This document shows positions 45,836 through 56,982 of a DNA stretch of 64,000 bases, in pieces. The notes under the pieces were generated by a model. That model was not told the DNA's origin, did not search any database, and was given only the letters and a program-made list of their open reading frames with translations. Source of the stretch: Lepus europaeus (taxonomy: Eukaryota; Chordata; Mammalia; Lagomorpha; Leporidae); assembly GCF_033115175.1 (NCBI RefSeq), contig NC_084840.1:77205179-77269178 (forward strand). The letters are read 5' to 3'. Both the position numbers and the translations under genes were made by a program. Each line of letters begins with the position of its first letter. Within the stretch, counting starts at the first letter, position 1.

Positions 45836-48800
45836 TCATTCAGAAGGGAAGTAATTCCGCACAGCTGAGCTGAATTGAAGGTAGTTAGCAGGCAAATGAT
45901 ATACCCACAGGAGCGCCATCTTCCACTGCTTTCCCAGATGCATTAACAGGGAGCTGGGGCAGAAATGGAGGAACTCAAATTGGAGACCATATGGGATGCC
46001 AGTACTGAAGGTGGAGGCCTAATCTTCTAAGCTACAACACCAGCCCTTTAATATTATATTTTACATCATCATCAGTAAATATAAAATTTATAATTTTTCC
46101 AAGCTATATTTTTCTAATTTAGAATCCTTACAACAGAGCTACCAGATCTTAAAAAGTAAGTTAGAGCACAGAATCAGAAACAAAATAGATGAGCTGGAAG
46201 AGATACTTGATGGCAAAAACAAGGGAGGGGGTACAAATTTAGATAGAGTCAGGCATAGGATTGGCTCTGGTTCTACTAAAAGTATGTGAGTATTCATGCA
46301 CCACTGGTACCACCATAAACAGATTCACATTCTACCTCTAACCTGCATGACTTTTTCAGTTTCTAGTTCACATGTCATGGATCTGTGACTGTGAGACATC
46401 TAAAAGCAGATGTCAAAAGAAAAACTCAGGCATTTGAATCACACACAAACCCTTCTGATTTCTCTACCTAATACTATTTTCAGTGTCTCCTGATTACTGA
46501 CTATTCCAGGCATTTATCATCTTCCTTTCCCTCCACATCACATGCACACACCTGAACTCTGGTCATGCTTAATAACACAAGGGTAAGTCCACCCTCCCCA
46601 GAAGCTCACATTAAGAACTGCTAGCTTCCTTAACCATTTCACCTCCACGGATTCTTACACAAATTCCCATCTAAAGCTCTCCCAAAGTTTCAATATAGGT
46701 CTTCATCATGTAGAGACCCAAGGGAAGGTCCTATATTCCCTTCTAAATAGAGACATTGCTCTTAGAATCTGTCATTCCACAAATGTATAAAAAGGGGGGA
46801 GTAGAAATGAACACCAGGCCCTAGAACAGGAAGCACAGAATGAGAAACACAAAGAGAGGAGGCTGAAGGCCCTCACCTGGTTGCAAACAGGTTTATACTT
46901 GAGCCCTGGCTTGTTCAGGATCATCTCCAGCTGCCTGCGGTTGAAGTTAGACACCCCAATGGACTTAGCCAGCCCTGCATCCTTACATTTCTCCATGGCC
47001 TGTAAAAGTGAAGAAGGATTGAAGAGGTTTTACAAATGCGAAGTGTTGTTAATAAGAACATTGTTAAATGTTGACAAGATAACTAAATTGAACATCCTGA
47101 AGAGAAAACTAATAAAAAAAAAAAAGGGAGAGGGAGGAACAAGATGAGCAGTGTAAGAAAAATATTAGTATGTCCTCCTTATAAAACTGAGAGAAGTTGT
47201 GGCCGCTGCTGTGGTGCAGTGAGTTAACGCCCTGGCCTGAAGCGCCAGCATCCCATATGAGCACTGGGTTGACATCCGGCTGCTCCACTTCTCATCCAGC
47301 TCTCTGCTATGGCCTGGGATAGCAGTAGAAAATGGCCCAAGTCCTTGAGCAGCTGCAGCCACATGGAAGACCCGGAAGAAGCTCCTGGCTTCTGGCTTTG
47401 GATCAGCTCAGCACCGGCTGTTGCGGCCACTGGGGAGTGAACCATCGGATGGAAGACCTCTCTTGCTCTCTGCCTCACCTCTCTCTGTGTAACTCTGACT
47501 TTCAAATAAATAAATAAATCTTTAAAAAAAACTGAGAGAAGTGCAGATGGAGGAAAACATATGCTTAATCCTGATTTCCATTTCTTACTATTATATCACA
47601 GTAGTGTATTCCTTGCCAACACACAGCAAATCATCCACTTTCAAAATCAGGAATTTCATTTGACAGGCAGAGTGGATAGTGAGAGAGAGAGAGATAGAGA
47701 GAAAAGTCTTCCTTTTTGCCGTTGGTTCACCCTCCAATGGCCGCTGCGGCCAGCGCATAGTGCTGATCCGAAGCTAGGAGCCAGGTGCTTCTCCTGGTCT
47801 CCCATGCGGGTGCAGGGCTCAAGGACTTTGGCCATCTTCCACTACCTTCCCGTGCCACAGCAGAGAGCTGGCCTGGAAGAGGGGCAACTGGGATAGAATC
47901 TGGCGCCCCAACCGGGACTAGAACCCGGTGTGCCGGCGCCGCAAGGCGGAGGATTAGCCTGTTAAGCCATGGCGCCGGCCATCAAAATCAGGAATTTCTT
48001 TTCCAGAATTGTGGATATCATTCAAAAGGTGGAAGATGACCTGACTCTCCTTCCCCAGCATTCTCTTCTGTGTATCTCCTCAAACTCACCTCCCATGTGG
48101 CACAGAGATCCACAGTGTCATACATTACTTTTCCATTTTCATCTTTTGGAATTCGCTCTTTACTTGGCTGGAATAGAAGCAGTCGTTAAAGTGATGGTTA
48201 AAAACACAAGTTTCCACCCACAAAATGTTCCTAGGTATGCCTAGGATGAGACACTAAACCTTGTAAAGTAGATGCAACAACATCCCCTACAGACACATTG
48301 AAAATATTTTAATGTCTTTTGATGACAGATTTCCTCTATTCTCTCAGAAGTGTGTGTGTGTGTGTGTGTGTATACAGTTTCCTAGAGCCTAATAATGTCT
48401 CCTGGCTGACTTGTTACTTTGCTTATTTCTATAGTTCATCTCAGGAACTGTGTCTCTCTCACTAGGAAATAAGTTACATAGCCTTGATCTTCATTTATTC
48501 CAAGGACAAGTACATGACAAAACCACGGTCAATGAAGGTGCCATAAAAGATTAATTTTGATGCCGTAAGATTTAGAGAAGCTACCAAGAACCAATGTCCA
48601 TGAGCCTTGAATGTCTCAATGCCAAATTTTCCATCAATTTAAAAGACTTTGTCACTCTTGTAGTAATGCAGAAGCAAGGAATTGATATAAACAAAGTCAT
48701 TTCTGAAGACTACTTCAAACCATGGTTTGGACTCAATATTTACAAAAATCCAGTAAGCTCTTTTAATGGGATGTCTTGAGTAGTTTCTGTAAATTACATG

Positions 48801-51800
48801 AATTAAGCTCTCACACATTTATATCATTTTAATTTAATCATCGCTAAAAATGAGGGCTCATTACTGATAACTATCCATGCCAATAGCTGAAGTGCAATAG
48901 ATTTATTTATTCAAATTGCCTACCTTCAAAGCCATTGGGAAATGAATAATGTAGAGGTCCACATAGTCCAGTTGAACTTTTCTCAATGTTTCTTCCAAGC
49001 TTTGCTGAACTAGCTCTGGTCGATGGAAAGTACACCAAAGCTGCAAAGGTTAATGTTTGAAAGCCGTGCTGGATTAATACATTAATTAAATTTATTTTTC
49101 ACTTCACCTGATATTGGGACATGAATCTATTAGTTAGAGACTGACCAGCACAGTGAAAAATACTCTCTTCTGTATTGAATATCCTTTTATCTGACCTATT
49201 CAAGTGACATTACAGTGCATACATTTGATTATTAATGATCAACGGAATAATTACTGAACAGATAAAATATTTCACGAGGTAATACAATGTCCATTTTCAA
49301 AAAATGTTGGATAGAATTTACAAAGTTATTAAATAGTTTTGCTCTTCCTTCTTTTTTACTATTTGGCAAAGAATTATTGTCAATATTAGTTACACGACTG
49401 AGGGGGAAAATGGTTTGAAGATTTAAACATGTGTTAAACACAATTACAAAGCACTTAGCAAAATCATGTTTAAATCTCAAAGAATTCTCTGATAGTGCTT
49501 GCTTTTATTGATACAGATGAAAATTTGCGTTCAGAATAATGAATTGAGGAAAGAAGATAAGGAGAGTCATAATCTGATGTTAGCTCTCTTATTCTGTGGA
49601 CCTTTGTTAAATCATACTGCTATGAAGTAAGGCTCAGAAAAATAAGGGGACATCACTTTAAAGATTCAAAACTGCGCACATCTCTTATCAAACTGGATGT
49701 TATGTTATTATGTATGAATGAATTTATGTGAGATTTAATTAAAACATTAATTACTACACACTTGAACAGCATATACAAAATATACCTTTGAAGTGTAGAA
49801 TATGTCTTTTCTTTCCACAATGCCCTCTGCAATCTTGCTCCTGATGGCCTGTCCTATCTCTTCTTCATTATGGTACACAGAAGCAGAATCAAAATGGCGG
49901 TACCCAGCATCAATAGCTAATCTGGTGGCCTCTAGACCCTCACTTTTAGGAACCTAGGGAGAAACAAAAAATAGTATGTGGCTATCCAGGCATGAGAAGT
50001 GCCTCAATCAGACAGTGGTGAGGACTTCTCTAAGAAGCAGTTTTTCTCAAACTTTGAATTATTTCTACAATTGGGGTCAGTAATCCACTTCAGTTTGTCT
50101 GGATCTTTTGTCCTTTTTTTAAAAAAAATATTTATTTATTTATTTGAAACGCAGAGTTACAGAGAGGCAGAGGCAGAGAGAAAGAGATCTTCCATCCACT
50201 AGTTCACTCCCCAGTTGACTACAATGGCCCAGAGCTGCACTGATTCAAAGCCAGGAGCCAGGAGCTTCTTCTGGGTCTCCCACACTGGTGCAGGGGCCCA
50301 AGGACTTGGGCCATCTTCCACTGCTTTCCCAGGCCATAGCAGAGAGCTGGATTGGAAGTGGAGCTTGAACCAGCACACATATGGGATGCTAGCACAGCAG
50401 GCGTTGGCTGTATCCACTATGCCACAGCACTGGCCCATCTTTTGTCCTAATAGAAAGAGCTGGTCAACCCAGGAAACTTATCAGATTCAGGCAATACCTG
50501 ACTGATAACTTATATCTCAGGTTTGCAGATTTGCTGGAAGAACTCAGAGAATTTTCATGTCGTTACTATTTACATGGTGAGATTACAAAGTAAAATTAGC
50601 ACAGCAAAAATGCATATGGAAGGAAGTACAGAAGAACCATGGTACAAGCTTCTATGAGCTCCCTTACAGTGTAGTCGTACAAAACACCACATTCCTCCAC
50701 CACGAAATTATGACAACACATAAGGATTGCTGCTTCAATGAGGTCTTGAGATTTAACTTAATTATTCACTGGAGACAGGTTATGTAGGCCTCTGAACCAA
50801 CCAAAATACCACTCTCCCACGGGAAAGCACAGCAACCAAAGTACCACTCTCCCACGGGAAAGCAGTTACACTTAAAACTCATTTCTCAAAGGAGTTCTGG
50901 TGCAACAACAACCTTATCAGTTAAGGAATGGGGTAAACTATGTCCACTAATCCTACCCAGGAACCACTATGATAATAATCAATTCAAGAGACAACAGTCA
51001 TTTACGTTAAATATTTTCTACACAGACACTCCGTTTGCATGAAAACACTAAACATTAAGCATTATGCATAATCCTATCCTATACATTTATGTGTAAGAAC
51101 TTAGCCATATCACACAAGAGTTGTTTAAACTAGGTGTCAGTCTTCAAATAAAAGGCACTTGTTTTAGGGTAGCTATAATTAGGACAAAATCAAAAAAATT
51201 TGGTTACATCTACAAAATTTCAATAAGGATTTGACAGTGTATTGGTTAAAGATCAGAAATGAAATCAGGCTTCATACCATTTGCTGTAAGAATTTGAGAA
51301 ATTAATTACTTTTAATGAAATCCTAATGAACTAGATACTGGATGCCACTGTTCTCTCCTGACACCAATCCGGTGCTGACCTGGGGTTAGGGCAAAGAAAT
51401 GAACTAAGGCTAAAGGTCTACTGGTGTCCTTCCTTATCCGCGCCCTTCATGACACATTGCCCTGAAAATAACCAAGTCTTGTCACATGTCTCCAAAATGG
51501 CCCCTTTAAGATTTCCTTTTATCAAAGACATGAGAAAATGGGGACTTCAATTCTGAAGTAATTGGTCCTTTGTTACACAATTTCAGGACCTAGGGATAAT
51601 ATTAGTGCTAAAAAATTCTCCTCAGTCTAATAAATTATCTGCTATACTGACTTTCATTTAGGAGAGCCCCAGATACCATTTTCTTAAAAAGAGCATACAT
51701 TAATCAGGACCAGTAATTTAGACATACTCTTATTATGTTCCAATTATCCTCTAACACATTATCTTTTTCCTTTCTAGTATCTTCCCAGGTAAGACAGTAG

Positions 51801-52419
51801 TACTACATGAGAAAATCTGCTTAACCCCTGTCCGCTATTTACAGCGTGATTCTCAGGGTTGCCCCAGAGCAGTTGAGCCGGACTCTATCAGTGTTCATGC
51901 CCTCTATCCCAGTAGTTTATCCACAGAAATGTCCATCTATGTAGTCTACTTGGAAGGAGAAAAAAATTCTTCAGCCATGAAATGGAAAAGAAACCACTCC
52001 CATGGCTGTCAACCTTTAAAAAGACAGCTTCTTGACTTGACTTTCATCTTTTCTGCCAAACTGGGAAAGATTAAAAAGGGGGGAATCCAGTACTGGTGAG
52101 AAAAATCAATAGGTGATCAAGAGATCAGAACCCGATGCAGAACTATGTCTAAGTACTCTCTGTCTTGTGCTCCAGGCTGGTGAAACTTAGAACAAACCAT
52201 CCCCCACCCCTGCTCAGAGACACTGGAAAACAGGTCTTTAAATGCAGAACTAAGTAACTCCAATACTGACGTTGGTTTCCACTAATATACATTCTATTTC
52301 ATTTTTACATTCAATCCTAAGAACACTATGTTTACCTCTATAGGTGCAGCAGTGCCAAATCCCAGTAGAGGTATGATGTTACCATCATTTAATTCCATAA
52401 CGTAACGTCTGGGATCCAT
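38282..52419 (-). CDS. Aldo-keto reductase family 1 member C-type gene, complete, nine exons
   Basis: Coding exons on the minus strand: 52419-52336, 49953-49786, 49040-48924, 48167-48090, 46999-46877, 44234-44125, 43366-43201, 40321-40239 and 38321-38282. Their lengths equal those of mammalian AKR1C genes and all eight introns have GT/AG borders. The product has 322 residues and folds as an (alpha/beta)8 barrel that reduces carbonyls of steroids, prostaglandins or xenobiotics with NADPH in the cytosol. The catalytic tetrad D50, Y55, K84 and H117 is present, as are S166/N167/Q190, the stacking Y216 and the K270/S271/R276/N280 cofactor site. Oddities are A24 where Y is usual in the steroid pocket, L195 in the normally invariant ECHPY motif, GVLGS at the cofactor loop, and a C-terminus ending SAE instead of SDEY. 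It is probably functional, perhaps with changed specificity. The exact orthologue (20-alpha-HSD-like or other) cannot be assigned. Confidence 0.93.
38676..39016 (+). repeat. C-type SINE in AKR1C intron 8 (antisense to the gene)
   Basis: Head 'ggccggtgccacagctc' to an A-run near 39005-39015. Confidence 0.92.
39017..40238 (-). other. Remainder of AKR1C intron 8
   Basis: AT-rich intron sequence with no other recognised exon, repeat family or RNA gene. Confidence 0.5.
40239..40321 (-). CDS. AKR1C exon 8
   Basis: 83 bases, residues 283-309 plus two bases. It encodes [20 protein letters not shown] and then IRYVSAS. Acceptor TTTGATAG, donor GTAAGT. Confidence 0.92.
40322..43200 (-). other. AKR1C intron 7
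   Basis: A 2.9-kb intron holding a short degraded SINE (41604-41782, plus). The rest is AT-rich, without recognised features. Confidence 0.55.
41604..41782 (+). repeat. Short C-type SINE (plus)
   Basis: SINE head 'ttgttttgtggcacaggagg' and a tail with 'ttcaaatcaaataagtaaatc'. The middle of the element is deleted. Confidence 0.75.
43201..43366 (-). CDS. AKR1C exon 7
   Basis: 166 bases; completes W227 and encodes residues 228-282, starting [20 protein letters not shown]. It includes the AKR signature [13 protein letters not shown] (K270, R276, N280). Acceptor CCTCCTAG, donor GTGATG. Confidence 0.95.
43510..44000 (+). mobile_element. Old L1 3' end in AKR1C intron 6 (plus)
   Basis: The end of ORF2 ('gcaatgaaatccttcttttgcaacc') and the 3'UTR run to an A-rich tail near 43998. 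It is antisense to the gene. Confidence 0.75.
44125..44234 (-). CDS. AKR1C exon 6
   Basis: 110 bases; residues 191-226 plus two bases of W227. It encodes [16 protein letters not shown] through [13 protein letters not shown]. Leucine at 195 replaces the usual proline. Acceptor ATCTACAG, donor GTAATG. Confidence 0.93.
44388..45913 (-). mobile_element. L1 fragment with broken ORF1, in AKR1C intron 5 (minus, gene sense)
   Basis: On the minus strand: 5'UTR (from 45913), ORF1 (ATG 45605, [16 protein letters not shown]) and the first bases of ORF2 ('NVNGLN' near 44475). ORF1 is broken by a stop after about residue 74 and by later shifts; the C-terminal part (44713-44471) is open. It is the same subfamily as ORF1 of chimeric element 2 but, unlike it, runs on into ORF2. 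Both ends are truncated. A CT run lies at 45804-45830. Confidence 0.85.
45914..46046 (-). repeat. C-type SINE fragment (minus)
   Basis: A 130-base piece of SINE ('ccatcttccactgctttccc' to 'acaccagccc') fused directly to the end of the L1 5'UTR fragment. Confidence 0.75.
46047..46876 (-). other. Remainder of AKR1C intron 5
   Basis: No repeat family or exon is recognised here. Confidence 0.5.
46877..46999 (-). CDS. AKR1C exon 5
   Basis: 123 bases, residues 150-190: [20 protein letters not shown], then [20 protein letters not shown] and Q. It carries S166, N167 and Q190, which hold the nicotinamide. Acceptor TTTTACAG, donor GTGAGG. Confidence 0.96.
47198..47527 (+). repeat. C-type SINE in intron 4 (plus)
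   Basis: Bracketed by aaaactgagagaagt at 47183-47197 and 47528-47542; tail 'caaataaataaataaatc'. Confidence 0.95.
47658..47981 (-). repeat. C-type SINE in intron 4 (minus)
   Basis: Bracketed by tcaaaatcaggaatttc at 47641-47657 and 47982-47998. It almost lacks the T-run. Confidence 0.95.
48090..48167 (-). CDS. AKR1C exon 4
   Basis: 78 bases, residues 124-149: [20 protein letters not shown] then LCATWE. Acceptor CTATTCCAG, donor GTGAGT. Confidence 0.94.
48350..48372. repeat. (GT)n microsatellite in intron 3
   Basis: About eleven GT units in AKR1C intron 3. The rest of the intron (48168-48923) shows nothing recognisable. Confidence 0.85.
48924..49040 (-). CDS. AKR1C exon 3
   Basis: 117 bases, residues 85-123: [20 protein letters not shown] then [20 protein letters not shown]117 of the catalytic tetrad and W86 of the pocket are present. 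Acceptor CCTTTGCAG, donor GTAGGC. Introns 2 (49041-49785) and 3 hold no other exon. Confidence 0.95.
49786..49953 (-). CDS. AKR1C exon 2
   Basis: 168 bases, residues 29-84: [20 protein letters not shown], then [14 protein letters not shown]... ending YTSK. It contains D50, Y55 and K84. Acceptor TTTCTCCCTAG, donor GTATAT. Confidence 0.96.
49954..52335 (-). other. AKR1C intron 1
   Basis: A 2.4-kb intron with one SINE near its 3' end (50114-50436). The stretch at 51300-52330 is similar to the sequence next to first exons A and B. Near 50780-50870 a short direct repeat is visible ('ccactctcccacgggaaagca' twice, about 48 bases apart). Confidence 0.6.
50114..50436 (-). repeat. C-type SINE in intron 1 (minus)
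   Basis: Bracketed by atcttttgtcc at 50103-50113 and 50437-50447. Confidence 0.95.
52336..52419 (-). CDS. AKR1C exon 1 of the complete gene
   Basis: 84 bases from ATG 52419-52417: [20 protein letters not shown] then FGTAAPIE. Donor GAG|GTAAAC. It is the most diverged of the three first exons here: A24 replaces Y24, and N14/I15 replace the usual HF. Confidence 0.93.
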
Positions 52420-52529
52420 TGTCTCCTCTCGGTGACTGCACAGTTCCTTCTGTCTTCTCAGTGTAGCCAGTCACGCGTCTTGACTTCTTAGGCCTTCAGA
52501 AGATGGTACCAGTAAGTGAATGACCTAAT

Positions 52530-52553
52530 ACTTGTGCAATCATTAACCAATGG
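52530..52553 (-). promoter_or_regulatory. Candidate promoter sites (CCAAT, HNF1-like, C/EBP-like) of the AKR1C gene
   Basis: About 115-135 bases upstream of the ATG the minus strand reads CCATTGG, overlapping GGTTAATGATTGCACAAG. This combines an inverted CCAAT box, an HNF1-type GTTAATGATT and a C/EBP-type TTGCACAA. HNF1 and C/EBP drive liver expression of many AKR1C genes. No TATA box is evident. Motif evidence only. Confidence 0.4.
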
Positions 52554-52789
52554 CATGTGGACGGAATGGAGCTAAAACAAATTCAACACTGTGGACAGTA
52601 TTTCAATGAGTTAGTGTTTTTTTTTTTTTAAATAGAAGAAGGTTTTTTCTTAAATGAACTACATGGAAATAAGGGAAACACACATTTTCAATGAAATTTC
52701 TGTTTATAATATCATACCTAGTATTGAAAATAATTAATAGTTTTAATAATTGCAGGCTATTGATTATACTAGAAAATTCTGGATATGTG

Positions 52790-53295
52790 TTCTCCTTTTT
52801 ATTTATTAAACTTTTATTTAATGAATATAAATTTCCAAAGTATAGCTTATGGGTTACAATGGCTTCCCCCCTCCCATAACTTCCCTCCCGCCCACAACCC
52901 TCCCCTTTCCTGCTCCCTTTCCCCTTCCATTCATGTAAAGATTCATTTTCAATTCTCTTTGTATACAGAAGATCAGTTTAGTATATATTAGGTAAAGATT
53001 TCAACATTTTGCCCATATAGCAACATAAAGTGAAAAAACTACCATTGGATTACTAATTATAGCATTAAATAGCAATGTACAGCACATTAAAGACAGAGAT
53101 CCTACATAATTTTTTTTCAAATTAATTAATTTTCTATGCCATTTCCATTTTAACACCAGGTTGTTTTTTTTTTCATTTCCAATTCTCTTTATATACAGAA
53201 GATCACTTCAGTATATAATTAGTAAAGACCTCATCAGTTTGTGCCCACACAGAAATGCAAAGTATAAAAATACTGTTTCAGTACTAGTTATAGCA
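52790..53295 (-). mobile_element. L1 3' end upstream of the AKR1C gene (minus)
   Basis: Inverted L1 3' terminus with the same internally repeated 3'UTR module as at 2280-2690 ('tctttatatacagaagatca' at about 52955 and 53188). It is truncated to about 500 bases. Confidence 0.88.
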
Positions 53296-53625
53296 TTTTT
53301 TTAAAAAAAGATTTAATTTATTTACTTGAGAGGCAGAGTTACAAACAAAAGAAGGGAGAGGAAGAGAAAGGTCTTCCATCATCTGGTTCACTCCCCAAAT
53401 GGCCTCAATGACCAGAGCTGGCAATCTAAAGCCAGGAGCCAGGTGCTTCTTCAGGGTCTGCCATGTGGTTGCAGAGGCCCAAGTCCTCAGGTCATCTTCT
53501 GCTTTCCTAGGTCATAAGCAGGAAGCTGGGTCAGAAGAGGAGCAGAAGGGACACAAGCTGGCATCCATGTGTGATGCCTGAGCTGCCAAGTGGAGCCTTG
53601 TCCTACTATACCATAGTGCCGGCCC
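53296..53625 (-). repeat. C-type SINE (minus)
   Basis: T/A-rich tail at left ('aaagatttaatttatttacttg'), inverted head 'agtgccggcccc' at right. It abuts the L1 end. Confidence 0.9.
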
Positions 53626-54498
53626 CTCTCCTTTTGTTTTGATACTCTTAATTTTTCCATAAATATCATATTACCTAAAACATTCAGTTGGATATCTAAC
53701 ACCACGTACACACACACATGCACAGAAACAAACACATAAACACAATTAGAATTAGGAAAATGACTAAAGAGATCATTTTCAAATTTTCATCCTCAACTTT
53801 AAAATTTCCTGTGTTTTGAAGTCTTGTAGAATTATGTTTATTGTTGTTGCGTATTACGAAGATGTTTCCTTATAAAATAACAGAGAAAAGCTCTCCCTTG
53901 ACAATCTGCATAGATTGGAATTTTCAAGCATGCACTCAATAAGCTAAACCCTGTTTCAGTACTAGGCTTTTGACTCAACAGCTAAGACATTCCTAGGGTA
54001 CTCACCTCTCATATTGAGGACCTTATTCTAGTCCTGGCTCATCCATTTCTAACCCTATGAACTAGCACGTAGACGATATCTCTATCTCTAGATCTCTGTG
54101 TATATGTCACATTTTTTCTGTGTTTCTTTTAATAAAATGAAAACAAATTAAATAAATATTAAACATGTCTTCAGTCACAGCCAAATTCCTCACTTAGAAT
54201 CTCTCATCATGCAGTTTAGAGAATGATAATATAATCTATAATGTGCATAATTTTCCCGGTATTTCTTGCATTTCAATTTGCTGTTGCCTAAATTATGATA
54301 CTTTTATGTCTTTGGTGGGATTCTAATAATTTTCATGACTTCACCTTTTAATTAGGTGTCTTGCACAGATCGGGCAATGGAACGCTAATCTTTTGTACTT
54401 GAAAATGACAGCCTTAACTGCTCCTGTTCGTCACAAATCTAGGATGTGCTGTCTTGTTGTATGTGAACTTTTCACAGATTTTTAAAAATATGAGCATC
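53626..54498. other. Unrecognised upstream sequence
   Basis: A short CA-rich patch lies near 53705-53735. A degraded SINE-like patch ('gagactctcacc'-type) may lie around 53975-54125. No gene is seen. Confidence 0.35.
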
Positions 54499-54813
54499 GG
54501 GGCCAGCCCTGTGAAGCAGTGGGTTAATGCCCTGGCCTGAAGCACCAGCATCCCATATGGGTGCTGGTTCAAGACCTGGCTGCACCGCTTCTGATCCAGC
54601 TCTATGTTATGGCCTAGGAAAGCAGTAGAAGATGGCCCAAGTCCTTGGCCCCTGCACCCATGTGGGAGATCCAGAGTAAGCTCCTGGCTCCTGACTTCTG
54701 TTGCAGCCAGTTGGGAAGTGAGCCACAGGATGGAAGACCTCTCTCTCTCTTCTCTGCCTCTCCTCTTTCTGTGTAATGCTGACTTTCAAATAGATGAATA
54801 AATCTTAAAAAAA
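54499..54813 (+). repeat. C-type SINE (plus)
   Basis: Head 'ggggccagccctgtgaagc', tail 'aatagatgaataaatc', bracketed by aatatgagcatc (54487-54498) and aatataagcatc (54814-54825). Confidence 0.94.
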
Positions 54814-55149
54814 AATATAAGCATCATCTTCCCTTGAAGAGTGGATTGTACTGGATAACCAGTCTGGAACTTTCTCCATGAACTGCTCATTAGATATATT
54901 TTTTCTCCCATGCGGTGGTGGTTCCCATTAATTATTATGACCTTAAAGTGCTCAAATGGAATATTACATGGAACTTTCCCATTTAAATTGATCTGATGTT
55001 TTAAATAGAATTGAAATAAATGTATACATTAGTCAATCAACGTATTAGCTAAGTTTTCCAACACATGGTGAAGATAGCAAAGTATTATATATTTCCAACT
55101 TGCCTTTGGAGATTTGATGTGATTTTTTTTTCAATTTCACATATCTGAA

Positions 55150-55475
55150 ACTCTTCATAAATACACAACCGATCAAAAAGACAGGGTATGTGTCAAAGAG
55201 ATTTCACAAATAAGACCAGTGTAAGCAAATAATGAAGGAGAGAATTAAGAAGGAGAGAATGATCCTGTGGGGAAAGCAGGGCACACAGCAGACTCATAGA
55301 ATGGCAAACGCCCAAAACAGCACTCCTGCCTCAGAATCAACCCTTGGGACATTCGGATCTGGCTAAAAGGTCCATGAGAGTCTCACAGGCATGGAAAGTC
55401 ATGACACGGTGGCAAAAAACAATCTAAATGAAAGATCCTGGTGAACAAGACCCCAGCAGAAGGAACAGGCCAACA
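55150..55475 (+). mobile_element. L1 3'UTR internal fragment (plus)
   Basis: Nearly identical to 24545-24870 of the nested L1 3'UTR but with neither the upstream part nor the polyA end. Truncated at both sides. Confidence 0.85.
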
Positions 55476-55655
55476 AGCATTAATTGATGCCACCTTTGAT
55501 TCTTGGCTGGGCCTCTGTTTCCTCATCTTTAAAAGTGGGAGGAACAACATGATTTCCAGTGTTTCCCATTTATCAACTCTTAGGGTTTTCTTCCTTCTTA
55601 TTCACTATAATCATTATTGGACATTAGCCTTTTGGTTTCACATTCTTTTTTTTTT

Positions 55656-56105
55656 AACTTTTATTTAATGAATATAAATTTCCAGTGTACAGCTTATGGA
55701 TTACAATGGCTTCCCCTTCCCATAACTTCCCTCCCACCCGCAACCCTCCCCTCTCCCGCGCCATCTCCCCTTCTATTCATATCAAGATTCATTTTCAATT
55801 CTCTTTATATACAGAAGATCAATTTAGTATAAAGATTTCAACAGTTTGCACCCACATAGAAACACAAAGTGAAACATACTGTTTGAGTACTAGTTACAGC
55901 ATTAAATCAAAATGTACAGCACATTAAGGACAGAGATCCCACATGAGGAGCAAGTGCACAGTGGCTCCTGTTGTTGACCCAACAAATTGACACTCTAGTT
56001 TATGGCGCCAGAAACCATCCTAGGCTGTCGTCATGAGTTGCCAAGGCTATGGAAGCCTTCCAAGTTTACCAACTCTGATCATATTTAGACAAGGTCATAA
56101 AAGAC
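55656..56105 (-). mobile_element. L1 3'UTR tail of chimeric element 2
   Basis: Standard rabbit L1 3'UTR in inverse orientation from the 'acttttatttaatgaatataaatttcc' end to the 'tatttagacaaggtcat' region. It retains the roughly 300 bases deleted in copy 1. Confidence 0.88.
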
Positions 56106-56329
56106 AGAGTGAAGATAGTAACCAATGATCCTAAGAGTGGCATTTACAAGGTTTGAACAATTATACAGCATTAAGTGGGGAAGATGACTATCAGTATAAA
56201 CAGGTTGGGAGTAGAGCCATTGGTGGTAGAGTAGAGGTTATGATTACAAAGGAATGAGGCCCAAGTGGACTAGACAGGGTCTAGAACAAAGGACAGAGTC
56301 ATTATTAGAGGAGCTAAGAAAGGTGCTGT

Positions 56330-56982
56330 CTAAGCTACAATTAAGTTTTCTGATTGAGAGGCAAATAGAACCTGATAGAAGGGGCTTGATAATAATCTGG
56401 TGGGCTTTAGGCCTTGTAAATTCAGAGGCCCAGACCTATCTATCTCTTCACATGAGGTATATCCTAAGGGAGGTGTGAACCTCCTAGGGGAAGGCATTCT
56501 GTTGACTTTCATTACTTGGCTGGCCTTGGAGGAGAGCTGGCCAGGTAAAGGCAGGGGGCATCTCTAACAAGAAATTTACAGTTCTGCCTGCAATGTTGCT
56601 GACCCTACTTGACCATCCCCTCAGCTGCAGTGGTCACTTTGGAAGTTGGGCTGAGTGAAGGGCTTTTCAGCTTAGAGCCAATAAGATCTGTGGCTCTGAC
56701 CTGGGCATCCTTCGACTCCAGGGCAGGTCCATTTCCAGTGATCCAACTCTTGGCAGAGCTGCCAGGGCTCTTCACAAGCTGACTTCTGCTGAAGCCCAGG
56801 CTTACCACATTGAAAGCCACTGCAGTGGACTGGCCTGTTGGGTCTCCTTGAGGCAGATCACTGTACAGATCAGCCATTAATAGGCCTGCCACCCATTGCT
56901 TCTGATGCCGAGCTTTCTTTTCCTCCTGGTTTGTGTTAAAGCAGACCAGAGGATGCAAGTCAAGGGAGTGCCCAAGTCCCAT
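56330..56982 (-). pseudogene. Degenerate retroviral gag/pro remnant (copy 2)
   Basis: Counterpart of 14029-14640 with the same lost reading frames. The longest open piece (56982-56605) has 125 codons but fuses two frames of the ancestral protein, so it is not a gene. Confidence 0.42.
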
